From: Parcubacteria group bacterium RIFCSPLOWO2_01_FULL_48_18
Lineage (GTDB): Bacteria; Patescibacteriota; Minisyncoccia; UBA6257; WO2-01-48-18
Direction of reading: 5' to 3'
Length of the DNA stretch: 42,284 bases
Assembly: GCA_001824435.1 (NCBI GenBank)
Contig: MHXH01000029.1
Coordinates: 1-42,284, forward strand
Each line of letters starts with the position of its first letter. Positions within the stretch are counted from its first letter, which is position 1. Positions 15,563-23,878 of this stretch are shown piece after piece. The notes under the pieces were generated by a model, which worked only from the letters and a program-made list of their open reading frames with translations, was not told the DNA's origin and made no database searches. The position numbers and the translations under genes were made by a program.

Positions 15563-16033
15563 ATGTTCATTCTTGGTATTGATCCCGGCAGCCATCAGAT
15601 AGGATATGGACTGATAAAAACTGGTAGAAAAACCGAACTGCTTCGTAGCGGCCTGTTGAAGTTTCAAAAAAGAGGCGCCGAAAATCTAAAAGATATTTAT
15701 GACTGCGTATACGCGCTTATGGAATCCACAAAACCAGGCGTAGTTGCCATCGAGCGCATTTTTTTCTTTAAAAATCAAAAAACTGTCATCGAGGTTGCGC
15801 AGTCTCGGGGTGTCATTCTCCTTGCGGCCATGAAGCACAAACTAAAGATTATTGAAATAGCCCCCCTGCAAGTTAAATTATCCATTGCAGGATCCGGCCG
15901 AGCTGACAAAAAGGCAATTGCCAAGATGACGGCTCGCATTCTGGGGGTGTCGAAGATAGAAGGCGCCGACGATGTCACTGATGCAATAGCGCTCGCGCTT
16001 ACGGCAGCGCAGCTGTTGCGTTATCCACAGTAG
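15563..16033 (+). CDS. ruvC: Holliday junction resolvase RuvC
   Basis: A 156-aa RNase H-fold endonuclease that cuts Holliday junctions symmetrically. The acidic catalytic residues are visible: Asp7 in GIDPG, Glu64 in VAIERIFF, and Asp137 and Asp140 in GADDVTDAIALAL. FFFKNQKTVIEVAQSRGV is the conserved junction-contact region and the length is normal. It works with RuvAB; ruvB is upstream in the same direction. The ATG at 15563 has no clear Shine-Dalgarno, but MFILGIDPG matches the family start exactly. Confidence 0.96.
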   Translation: MFILGIDPGSHQIGYGLIKTGRKTELLRSGLLKFQKRGAENLKDIYDCVYALMESTKPGVVAIERIFFFKNQKTVIEVAQSRGVILLAAMKHKLKIIEIAPLQVKLSIAGSGRADKKAIAKMTARILGVSKIEGADDVTDAIALALTAAQLLRYPQ

Positions 16034-16037
16034 GGCA

Positions 16038-16067
16038 TTGACAAGGGACGCCCTTGCTCATTACTAT
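16038..16067 (+). promoter_or_regulatory. Promoter before the small acidic ORF
   Basis: TTGACA (16038-16043), 18-bp spacer, TACTAT (16062-16067). The transcript would have a leader of about 100 nt before the ATG at 16173 and would end at the terminator 16344-16373. Confidence 0.6.
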
Positions 16068-16172
16068 GTCCATAAATTGCGTTTTTTTGTAAGCATTCTA
16101 TAAATTTTTAATCAAAGGTCGTTTGATGTATGCGTGGGCCTGGTTTTGCTGTAGCGCCGGCCCAAAAAACTT

Positions 16173-16310
16173 ATGATGATTACGGAAATGGTGCAGCCGG
16201 TTCGAATGGCCGAAGAATTTTTAGATGAAGAACTGGAGTCTGATGACACGGAACTTGAGAAAGGCCTTGACGACGAACCCGATGACGAGGAGAAGGACGA
16301 AAGTTACTGA
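16173..16310 (+). CDS. Small highly acidic protein, 45 aa
   Basis: This ORF begins MMITEMVQPVRMAEEFLDEE and its second half is almost entirely Asp and Glu, ending DEEKDESY. A random ORF would rarely be so one-sided, and it lies in its own unit between a consensus-like promoter (16038) and a terminator (16344). There is no obvious ribosome binding site, so ATG codons at residue 6 or 12 could be used instead. Acidic small proteins can mimic nucleic acid or bind basic partners, but no function can be given. The alternative is a non-coding RNA of about 300 nt. Confidence 0.45.
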   Translation: MMITEMVQPVRMAEEFLDEELESDDTELEKGLDDEPDDEEKDESY

Positions 16311-16343
16311 CCCTCCCGTTATGCCGTCACCTTAACACAAAAA

Positions 16344-16373
16344 ACACCCGGCTTTTGAGCCGGTTGTTTTTTT
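16344..16373 (+). terminator. Rho-independent terminator
   Basis: CCGGCT and AGCCGG with loop TTTG, extended by outer A/T pairs, followed by TTGTTTTTTT. Confidence 0.85.
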
Positions 16374-16479
16374 ACCCCGTTAGATACTGGTAGTGCTAAC
16401 CCGGAAGCCAGAGACAAAAGGATTACTTCTCAAAGATTGAGCAAAAACGTTGACCCTCAAAGCGGGTATCTAACGGGGT
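16374..16479. repeat. 106-bp element bounded by a 14-bp perfect inverted repeat
   Basis: ACCCCGTTAGATAC at 16374-16387 is exactly inverted at 16466-16479 (GTATCTAACGGGGT). The inside shows no ORF. It follows the terminator directly. It may be a small mobile element or a structured RNA closed by this helix. Confidence 0.6.
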
Positions 16480-16528
16480 TTATCGCCGTAGGCCCGCAAA
16501 GATCGGTGATGCCCGCAGGCATGTTCTA

Positions 16529-16690
16529 AAGACCTCTTGCATAATAATCTTTCTGTTGCAATTTTGATATTTTGGCTGCAAACCGCTCGTCGCTCCTCAA
16601 AATAGCTATTGCTATTCTTCGTCGCGCTTCGCGGTTTTCGCCTTAAAATCTCAAAATTTCGCTACGAAATTTATTATGCAAAAGGTCTTA
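16529..16690. mobile_element. MITE-like palindromic element at the tyrS 3' end
   Basis: The ends AAGACCTCTTGCATAATAA (left) and its near inverse TTATTATGCAAAAGGTCTT (right) form terminal inverted repeats. The symmetry continues inward for about 60 bp per arm with mismatches (AATTTTGATATTTT against AAAATCTCAAAATT), so the whole 162 bp folds back on itself. It has no coding capacity. The right end contains the TAA stop codon of tyrS (16688-16690). No clear target duplication is visible. Positions 16311-16687 hold the terminator, the 106-bp element and this element, but no other gene. Confidence 0.65.
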
Positions 16691-17887
16691 AGGTACGATT
16701 ACTTTGATAAATCTTCTTTTTCCGATTTTCAGTACCGTTGTTCTGCGCGGCGTAAAACTCGGGTCGGCAATCTTTGTATTTTTTTCATCGCGAACCGCTC
16801 CCCCTCGAATAAGCCGACGCCATTCAGCCTTGGAGGAAATGACGCCGCCCTTAACTAATTTTTCTACCAGCGTGTCGCCCTTTTTCAATTTGATGTCCGG
16901 CACATCTTCCGGCACGATGCCCTCGCGAAATGTTCTTTCGAATACTCTCTCGGCTCGCCGTGCCCCTTCCTCTCCATAAAACTTTTTTACAATTTCGAGG
17001 GCTACACGAGCTTTTGCGTTCCTCGGACCGAGGGCCATAATGCTGTCTTTTTCTTCGAGAGGTATTCTTGTACAATTGACAAATAACACCTCAATCATTT
17101 CATCCGGCTGGGCCATGATGGCGCCAAACATCTCATTCGGGGGAGCAGACAAAAACACGCCTGTTCCCTTGCTCTTTGACATCAATTCGCCGGTTTTGGG
17201 GTTTGCCATGAGATTGAGGGCTACAACAAACTTTTCTTTATTTTTTAGTCGCCGCAACAGCGTGCGCCCGGCGAGGGCATTGAATGTCTGGTCGGTGCCA
17301 CACAACTCTACGTCAACATCCATTGCTACGCTATCGTAGCCCTGCATGACGGGATATAAAAACTCATGCAGATAGATCGGGATATTGCCCTTCCATCTTT
17401 TTTCAAACATGTCCCGCTCGAGCATTTGCTGGACGGTAAATTGGTGCGCAAGCGCAATAGCGTTTTTCAAGGACAACTTCGCGAGCCATGTGCTGTTGTA
17501 GAGAATGCGCGGCGGATTTTTCTTGTCGTCAAAATCCATCAGGGGCTTTATTTGGGAAATCCATCCCGCAACATTCTCTTTTATCTGTTTTTCAGTAAGC
17601 TCTGGCCTCGCTTCGTTTCGGTTTGTCGGATCACCGATTTGAGCCGTAAAATCGCCGAAAAGAATGATGGTCTCATGCCCGAGTTGGCGCAATTCTTCAA
17701 GAAACATATAATTTTTTGCATGGCTGAGATGGAGTGCATTTGAAGTCGGATCAGCGCCAATGTAAATTCTCAACCGTTCCCCGGAAAGGAGGCGTTTAAA
17801 GAATTCTTCTTTTGAAGGAAGAACTTCAACTACAATCCCCCGATTGAAGATTGTGTCTATTCTTTGTTTATCGGTGACGACCTTCAT
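16688..17887 (-). CDS. tyrS: Tyrosyl-tRNA synthetase
   Basis: A 399-aa class I synthetase. The HIGH signature is HLSH (53-56) after IYIGADPTSNAL, and the KMSKS loop is LMSKS (235-239). GYDSVAMDVDVELCGTDQTFN is the tyrosine and tRNA pocket region. The last about 60 residues, LVEKLVKGGVISSKAEWRRL to the end, form an S4-like RNA-binding domain. The enzyme charges tRNA-Tyr; a tRNA-Tyr(GUA) gene lies at 25653-25739. The stop codon is supplied by the end of the inverted-repeat element at 16529-16690, which suggests that the native 3' end may have been altered slightly by an insertion. Confidence 0.96.
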   Translation of the reverse strand: MKVVTDKQRIDTIFNRGIVVEVLPSKEEFFKRLLSGERLRIYIGADPTSNALHLSHAKNYMFLEELRQLGHETIILFGDFTAQIGDPTNRNEARPELTEKQIKENVAGWISQIKPLMDFDDKKNPPRILYNSTWLAKLSLKNAIALAHQFTVQQMLERDMFEKRWKGNIPIYLHEFLYPVMQGYDSVAMDVDVELCGTDQTFNALAGRTLLRRLKNKEKFVVALNLMANPKTGELMSKSKGTGVFLSAPPNEMFGAIMAQPDEMIEVLFVNCTRIPLEEKDSIMALGPRNAKARVALEIVKKFYGEEGARRAERVFERTFREGIVPEDVPDIKLKKGDTLVEKLVKGGVISSKAEWRRLIRGGAVRDEKNTKIADPSFTPRRTTVLKIGKRRFIKVIVP

Positions 17888-17952
17888 ACATTTGGTTATT
17901 TCCCCACTTTCTTATTTTACTCTGCATGTGTGCGAATGACTAGAACGTACGC

Positions 17953-17982
17953 TTGTGGGGCCCCTCTTTGATCTATTATAAT
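17953..17982 (+). promoter_or_regulatory. Promoter of the penicillin-binding protein gene
   Basis: TTGTGG (17953-17958), 18-bp spacer, TATAAT (17977-17982), about 36 bp before the ATG at 18026. Confidence 0.55.
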
Positions 17983-18025
17983 GATTAGGATCATAAAAGG
18001 GAGCACCTGAAACTATCCCATCGCT

Positions 18026-20446
18026 ATGAGGTTTTTTTTCAAACTATTTCTTTTTTTCTGTTGTATTGCTGTTGGTGCGGTCGCACTCGGGCTTGGGGCC
18101 TTTTCGTATTATGCAAAAGATCTTCCTGACCCGGCTCGATTTAAATCCCGTGAAGTGACGCAGTCAACAAAAATATATGATCGTGCCGGCGAGATACTCT
18201 TGTATGAAATTCACGGCGAGGAACGCAGAACGGTTATTCCGTTCGAGCAGATTCCGGACTATCTCAAAAAAGCTACTATCGCCATTGAAGACGATAATTT
18301 TTACGGGCACCCGGCATTCGATTGGCGCGCGATCGTGAGGGCGATAGCGGTAGATATTCTTCGAGGGGGCCTGGCGCAAGGGGGATCAACGATCACGCAG
18401 CAACTGGTTAAGAAGGCGTTTCTCACCGATGAAAAAACGCTGGCAAGAAAAATAAAAGAACTTGCGCTTGCGCTCAAGATGGAGCGCGAATACAGCAAGG
18501 ACGAGATATTGAATTTGTATTTAAATCAGGTTCCGTACGGTTCAAATGCATACGGCGTCGAGGCGGCAAGCCAAACGTTTTTTGCAAAGAACGTTGCCGA
18601 CCTGACGCTTGCAGAGTCCGCTCTGTTGGCGGCATTGCCGCGCCGGCCGAGTTATTATTCTCCGTATGGTTCCCACGTCAACGAACTCAAGGCCCGCCAG
18701 GAATTTATCCTAGAGAAAATGCGTCGGTTGGACCTTATCGATGAGGAAGAATTGGAACGCGCCAAAGCCGCTGAATTGAAATTTGCGCCCCCCACGAACG
18801 AAATACGAGCGCCGCACTTCGTCATGTACGTGCGTGATTATTTGAACAATACATACGGGGAGGATTTTATTGAACGAGCCGGGCTTCGGGTGATTACGAC
18901 GCTTGATTGGAATTTGCAACAAGTCGCCGAGAAAGCCGTCAAAGAAGGAGCTGAGCGGAATAAAAAGCTGTATAACGGCAATAATGCGGCGTTGGTTGCG
19001 CAGGACCCGAAAACCGGCCAGATTCTTGCCATGGTCGGATCGGTTGACTATTTCGACCGGGAACACGATGGAAATTTCAACGTCGCAACGCAGGGGCTTC
19101 GCCAGCCGGGTTCCGCGTTTAAGCCCTTTGCGTATTTCACGGCATTTGAGAAGGGATATACGCCGGAAACGATCGTTTTTGATCTGCCCACGAAGTTTGA
19201 CACGACCGGCGGGCCGGAAAAAAGCTATGCGCCCGAAAATTATGATAAAAAATTCCGCGGACCGATAACGCTACGAAATGCCCTTGCGCAGTCGGTCAAC
19301 ATTCCTTCCGTAAAGGCGCTCTATGTCGCCGGCATTGAGGATACGATCCGCACCGCGGAAAAAACGGGTGTTACGACCTTGGCCGATAGAAGCAGGTTCG
19401 GTCTTTCTCTGGTGCTCGGCGGGGGCGAGGTGCGGCTTGTCGAAATGGTGAACGCCTTTTCAGTTTTCGCGCAGGAGGGAGTTAAGCATGAACAAAGTAT
19501 CGTATTGAGCGTAGAAGAGGCGTCTGGAAAAATATTGGAGGAATATCGCGACAGCGCTCAAGCGGTGCTCGGTCCTCAATACGTGAGGCTTCTCAACGAT
19601 GTGTTGTCGGACGAACAGGCGCGCCGACCGCTCTTCGGCCCGAACAGCCTTTTGACCATTCCCGGTCATGATATTGCCGCTAAGACCGGGACGACCAATG
19701 ATTTCAGAGATGCGTGGACCATTGGTTATACACCGGGACTCTTGGCCGGTGTGTGGGCGGGAAACAACGACAATACGCCGATGAATATCGGGGGCGTGAG
19801 TATATTGGCTGCCGTACCGATTTGGAATGCGTTTATGATCGAAGCGCTTGGAGACAGGCCGCGTGAGCTTTTCACCAGGCCCGATGCGATCCAAACCGCA
19901 AAACCGATATTGAACGGCGAGTATGTCGTGAATTTTTCAGTAGGCAATAAAACCTATCCTCATGTCCACGACCTTCTATTTTATGTAGACAAAGACGATC
20001 CGCAAGGGCCTATTCCTCAAAACCCGGCCCTCGACCCGCAGTACGCGAATTGGGAAAAACCGGTTATCGAATGGGCGCGTGAGCATATTCCGAATTTTCA
20101 TGAATATAATCAACCGCTTCCGCCCGAGTACGAGATTATCCAGTCCGGCCAGTATCAACCGATCGTTCATTTAATTTCTCCCGTGAATGGAGCCTTCGTG
20201 GGAAACGCCTTGAACATACAAGCAGAGTTTACGGCGCCGCTCGGCATCAGCCGGATCCGGCTGCTATTAAATGGCGCAGCGCTGGATAGCGTTGTCTTTG
20301 ATGACGCGTCAGAGGCGCCGACAACGCGCTACGTCTATGCGCTGGAGAAAAGAATTGACGACATCGCGCCTCAAAATCAATTGCGTCTTGAGGTCACGGA
20401 CATATTTAACAACACGGCGTTCGCGGATGCGATCGTATACAGGTGA
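18026..20446 (+). CDS. Class A penicillin-binding protein (PBP1A type)
   Basis: An 806-aa bifunctional peptidoglycan synthase anchored by one N-terminal membrane helix (about 4-30). Glycosyltransferase family 51 domain: catalytic Glu88 in AIEDDNFYGH and QGGSTITQQLVKK (118-130). Transpeptidase domain: Ser363 and Lys366 in PGSAFKP, SVN in QSVNIPSVK, and KTGTT with Lys553. The C-terminal 100 residues (from about 705, HLISPVNGAFVGN) look like an Ig-like beta domain that may bind the wall. It polymerises lipid II and cross-links glycan strands outside the membrane, consistent with murC in the same window. The only upstream G-rich sequence is rather far from the ATG. Confidence 0.95.
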   Translation: MRFFFKLFLFFCCIAVGAVALGLGAFSYYAKDLPDPARFKSREVTQSTKIYDRAGEILLYEIHGEERRTVIPFEQIPDYLKKATIAIEDDNFYGHPAFDWRAIVRAIAVDILRGGLAQGGSTITQQLVKKAFLTDEKTLARKIKELALALKMEREYSKDEILNLYLNQVPYGSNAYGVEAASQTFFAKNVADLTLAESALLAALPRRPSYYSPYGSHVNELKARQEFILEKMRRLDLIDEEELERAKAAELKFAPPTNEIRAPHFVMYVRDYLNNTYGEDFIERAGLRVITTLDWNLQQVAEKAVKEGAERNKKLYNGNNAALVAQDPKTGQILAMVGSVDYFDREHDGNFNVATQGLRQPGSAFKPFAYFTAFEKGYTPETIVFDLPTKFDTTGGPEKSYAPENYDKKFRGPITLRNALAQSVNIPSVKALYVAGIEDTIRTAEKTGVTTLADRSRFGLSLVLGGGEVRLVEMVNAFSVFAQEGVKHEQSIVLSVEEASGKILEEYRDSAQAVLGPQYVRLLNDVLSDEQARRPLFGPNSLLTIPGHDIAAKTGTTNDFRDAWTIGYTPGLLAGVWAGNNDNTPMNIGGVSILAAVPIWNAFMIEALGDRPRELFTRPDAIQTAKPILNGEYVVNFSVGNKTYPHVHDLLFYVDKDDPQGPIPQNPALDPQYANWEKPVIEWAREHIPNFHEYNQPLPPEYEIIQSGQYQPIVHLISPVNGAFVGNALNIQAEFTAPLGISRIRLLLNGAALDSVVFDDASEAPTTRYVYALEKRIDDIAPQNQLRLEVTDIFNNTAFADAIVYR

Positions 20447-20579
20447 GTTCTATAACTCTGCGGTCACGGCATCCCGTAATTCAAGTTTCGGCTTATCCGA
20501 TACAACGAGAGTTGACGTTTCGGCAACCGGAGCCTATGATAACGGTATCGATTTTTCGTACGTATAGCGTATCGGGATC

Positions 20580-20951
20580 ATGAAACACGAAGATATTCAA
20601 AAATTCAAAGCGCGCTTGGAAAAGGAAAAGGCGGAAATAGTTTCCATCCTCGAGAAGGTGGGCGAGCGCGTGGATCACTCGGATAAATTCACGGCTCGCG
20701 TGCCCAATTTCGGGGATGACCTTACGGAATACGAAGACGAAGAGGCGGACGAGGCCGAAGAATTTGGAACGCGCATCGGAATCAATCAGGTGTTGTCGGA
20801 AAAACTGCAAAGCATCGATGCGGCGCTGGAGCGGATGAATAAGAAAACGTACGGCGTATGTACCGCGTGCGGCAACGAAATCGGCCATGACGTGCTTGAC
20901 GCGAATCCGGCTTCGGAGTTGTGCAAAGCGTGCAAAAAACCGTCAGTTTAA
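20580..20951 (+). CDS. DksA/TraR-family zinc finger protein
   Basis: A 123-aa protein with a coiled-coil hairpin (about 5-90, including an acidic EYEDEEADEAEE tip region) and a C4 zinc finger at Cys94, Cys97, Cys115 and Cys118 (CTAC, CKAC). DksA-type proteins enter the RNA polymerase secondary channel and change transcription of stable RNA and stress genes. The typical DksA tip DxxDxA is not clear; the sequence reads FGDDLTEYEDEE, so the response may differ from E. coli DksA. CGGGA lies just upstream of the ATG. It follows the PBP gene by 133 bp. Confidence 0.88.
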   Translation: MKHEDIQKFKARLEKEKAEIVSILEKVGERVDHSDKFTARVPNFGDDLTEYEDEEADEAEEFGTRIGINQVLSEKLQSIDAALERMNKKTYGVCTACGNEIGHDVLDANPASELCKACKKPSV

Positions 20952-21061
20952 TTCCAAATTCCCAATTCCCAATGCCCGGTTTTTTGACTCTTAAACGGAT
21001 GCACGTTCCTTAATGGCGTACCCGGTTCAAAGTTGGTAAATTGGATATTGGAAATTTATCA

Positions 21062-22606
21062 ATGAGATCTCCTGCTAAAGTATTCTCCGCCGCAGTGATC
21101 GGCATAAAAGCTAAATTGATTGAGGTTGAGGTCGACACAGCTGTCGGCCTTAGTTCTTTTTCGATTGTCGGGCTTGCAGATAAAGCCGTGAAGGAATCGA
21201 AAGAAAGGATATCGAGCGCCATTAAAAATTTCGGCGCTTCACCCCCCAATAAGCAGAATCGGCGAGTGACGGTTAATCTGGCGCCCGCCGATATCCCGAA
21301 GGCCGGTTCTGCCTATGATCTTGCGATTGCGATAGGTTATTTAATCGCCAGCGAGCAGATGAGCCCTTTTTCTTTTAGCGATAACGTGTTGGCAGGAGAG
21401 TTGGCGCTTGACGGAAGCGTGCGTTCTATAAGCGGCGCTCTGCCGATTGTAAAGGAAGCTGCCCGGCATCGGCGCAAAGAAGTTCTGCTGCCGCGCGAGA
21501 ACGCGAAAGAGGCGGCCCTCGTTGGCGCAATTCGCATTATCCCCGTGGATCGGCTGCAAGACGCGGTGGAATATCTGGAGCAAAAGAAAACGATATTGCC
21601 ACAGCCCAAAACTAAACTGGAAGATTTTTTGTCTGACGTGCATTACCCTTTCAGCATAGTAGATGTACACGGCCAAGAAAATGCCAAACGCGCGCTGGAA
21701 ATAGCCGCTGCGGGCGGTCATAATCTTCTGATGCTCGGCTCTCCGGGCGTCGGAAAGACAATGCTTGCAAAATCAATGCCCTCGATTTTGCCGCCCATGA
21801 ACGAGGAAGAAGTGATTGAGGTCACCGAAATTTACAGTTCATGCGGATTGAACGCGGATGAGCCAATAGTGGTACATCGGCCGATGCGCGCGCCGCACCA
21901 TACCGCTTCTCCTTCGGCGATTATCGGAGGGGGCACGAATCCGAGGGCTGGAGAAATCAGCCTTGCGCATCGCGGAGTACTGTTTATGGATGAACTTCCG
22001 GAATTTAGAACAGACGTGCTCGAGGCCCTAAGGCAGCCGCTTGAAGACGGCATAATTACAATTGCGAGGGCAAAGCAGTCGCTTACCCTTCCGGCAAGCT
22101 TTATTTTTCTCGCTTCGATGAATCCGTGCCCGTGCGGTTTTTACGGCGACCAAGAAAAAGAGTGCCGCTGCAACTCCGGAGAAATACTGCGCTATCAAAA
22201 ACGGATTTCCGGTCCCCTGCTCGACCGCATTGACATGCAGATCGATGTGCCGCGGATAGGCGCGGAGAAAATAATCCATCATACGCAGAAAAACGAGGGG
22301 GAACTGTTTGAGATTCGCGAGCGAGTGGTCCGCGCCAGGAAAACGCAGGAGGAACGGCTGCGGCCCTTTGGCAAGCGTACCAATGCGGAGATGAGCTCAA
22401 AAGAAGCGCGTTCTTTGGTGAAGATGGAGGAAGACGCAATGGATGCGCTCAAGAAGAGCATTACGAAAGAGATGCTTTCGGTGCGCGGCTATTACAAGAT
22501 ACTTAAAATCGCGCAGACGATTGCCGATTTGGAGCAGAGCGGCGTGGTAACGCTGGGACATGTTGCAGAGGCGCTCCAGTATCGAATGCGCAGTAAAGAA
22601 TCATAA
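21062..22606 (+). CDS. comM: ComM/YifB-family AAA+ protein (Mg-chelatase-like)
   Basis: About 514 aa. The N-terminal S5-like fold is seen in VEVDTAVGLSSFSIVGLAD and RVTVNLAPADIPKAGSAYDL. The AAA+ core has Walker A GSPGVGKT (226-233), GVLFMDELPEF as Walker B, and FIFLASMNPCPCGFYG, the Cys-containing loop typical of this family. ComM is a hexameric helicase that helps branch migration when incoming DNA recombines during natural transformation, which fits with pilB in the same window. The frame is open from a TTG at 21041, but the ATG at 21062, spaced after GGAAA, matches the family start. Confidence 0.93.
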   Translation: MRSPAKVFSAAVIGIKAKLIEVEVDTAVGLSSFSIVGLADKAVKESKERISSAIKNFGASPPNKQNRRVTVNLAPADIPKAGSAYDLAIAIGYLIASEQMSPFSFSDNVLAGELALDGSVRSISGALPIVKEAARHRRKEVLLPRENAKEAALVGAIRIIPVDRLQDAVEYLEQKKTILPQPKTKLEDFLSDVHYPFSIVDVHGQENAKRALEIAAAGGHNLLMLGSPGVGKTMLAKSMPSILPPMNEEEVIEVTEIYSSCGLNADEPIVVHRPMRAPHHTASPSAIIGGGTNPRAGEISLAHRGVLFMDELPEFRTDVLEALRQPLEDGIITIARAKQSLTLPASFIFLASMNPCPCGFYGDQEKECRCNSGEILRYQKRISGPLLDRIDMQIDVPRIGAEKIIHHTQKNEGELFEIRERVVRARKTQEERLRPFGKRTNAEMSSKEARSLVKMEEDAMDALKKSITKEMLSVRGYYKILKIAQTIADLEQSGVVTLGHVAEALQYRMRSKES

Positions 22607-22708
22607 AACCCTTTGCACAACACGAAAAGTTATTATCATCCGAGCGCAACGAGCATATTTACAAACTGAATGACAAAGTAATATAATTCGTAAATTATTA
22701 TATTGAAT

Positions 22709-23668
22709 ATGTCAAAAGATTCTGAAAAATATCCTGCGAAAGAATCGCCGGAATCAAATCGAGAGCGAATTAAATCCCAATTGAAACATCCCGATAAAAT
22801 TGAATTATACGAAGGGGGCACGATGGACGTTGTTGATGTTAAACCCGAGAGGCCAAAAACAGAAATTCCGACTTTTTGGCTTCGTGGATGGGGGACAACC
22901 GTAGAAGTCCACGAGGATAATATTGTTAATTTGGCTGAACGCGGGAGAAGAACTTTAGCGGTTGATGCTCCACACGGAATTGAAAGCGCGAATATACAAG
23001 AGTTAACAACAGAACGCGAACAAGAAATACACGATATCGAACTAAGAAAAGTAGCTGCCCTACTAAAGTCTCTTGACGAAAAAGGTATAGAGCAAACGGA
23101 TATCGTAGCTCATTCCGAAGGAGCAATTTATGGGGTGTTAGCAGCGCTTCTTAGACCAGAAAAGTTCAGAAACATGGTATTGGTTGATCCGGCCGGCATG
23201 GTCGGAGAAGATACAAAAGGAAGACTCGTTAAAGGCGTAGCTTTAGACATTGGTCTTCAGATTGCCAGAATTTATAAAAAATTATTGACAAAAGAAGGAT
23301 TTGAAGCGTTTAAGCAATCAAGCACGGCAGCCAAAGCTTTAGTAGAAGTTTTTGCATCAAATCCGCGGCATACCGTCGAGTCAATCGGAGTTATAGCAGA
23401 AACGCAAATTCACGAAATTCTACAAACTTTAAAAGAATTAGGAATAAAAATATCTATAGTTCATGGCGTAGACGATAAATTTTTTCCCATGGAGAGAGTC
23501 CAGCAACAAACCACCATGGAAATGATTGACGGATTTTATTCCGTTAAAGGGACTCATAACCAACTTTATCTTCATCCCGAGCAATATGCTTTTCTAGTCG
23601 ATAATGCCCTAGATGTGCTGGAGGCGTTGCGGAAAAAAAGAGGATCATCTGAAGAAAAAGAACAGTAG
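22709..23668 (+). CDS. Alpha/beta hydrolase
   Basis: About 319 aa with the alpha/beta-hydrolase pattern: oxyanion region PTFWLRGWG, nucleophile Ser136 in IVAHSEGA, acid Asp255 or 256 in HGVDDKFFP, and His283 in KGTHNQL. The first 50 residues are polar and charged and probably flexible. There is no signal peptide, so it should act in the cytoplasm. The substrate cannot be told; lipid esters or small-molecule esters are possible. The start is the ATG at 22709; a TTG two codons earlier is also in frame. The upstream region is AT-rich. Confidence 0.85.
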   Translation: MSKDSEKYPAKESPESNRERIKSQLKHPDKIELYEGGTMDVVDVKPERPKTEIPTFWLRGWGTTVEVHEDNIVNLAERGRRTLAVDAPHGIESANIQELTTEREQEIHDIELRKVAALLKSLDEKGIEQTDIVAHSEGAIYGVLAALLRPEKFRNMVLVDPAGMVGEDTKGRLVKGVALDIGLQIARIYKKLLTKEGFEAFKQSSTAAKALVEVFASNPRHTVESIGVIAETQIHEILQTLKELGIKISIVHGVDDKFFPMERVQQQTTMEMIDGFYSVKGTHNQLYLHPEQYAFLVDNALDVLEALRKKRGSSEEKEQ

Positions 23669-23878
23669 TTTAGGTTTAAATGAGGTTTTTGGCACTCTTT
23701 TGGACTTTTGCGTTTAAATAAAATGGCTATCGGGTTAACGCAGAAAATATTTCAGAAACACGCAAGCTTTGCCTCCATTACGGAGAAAATGCCTCCACGA
23801 AGATAAGCATTTCAGCGTTAAGTAGATAGTCGTCTTAAATAATCGTCGCGTTCGAATGATATAGGGGCTTATGGCGAT

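Noticed and set aside
16529-16690. Complete insertion sequence
   Set aside because: The element is only 162 bp and has no transposase frame; at most it is a non-autonomous element.
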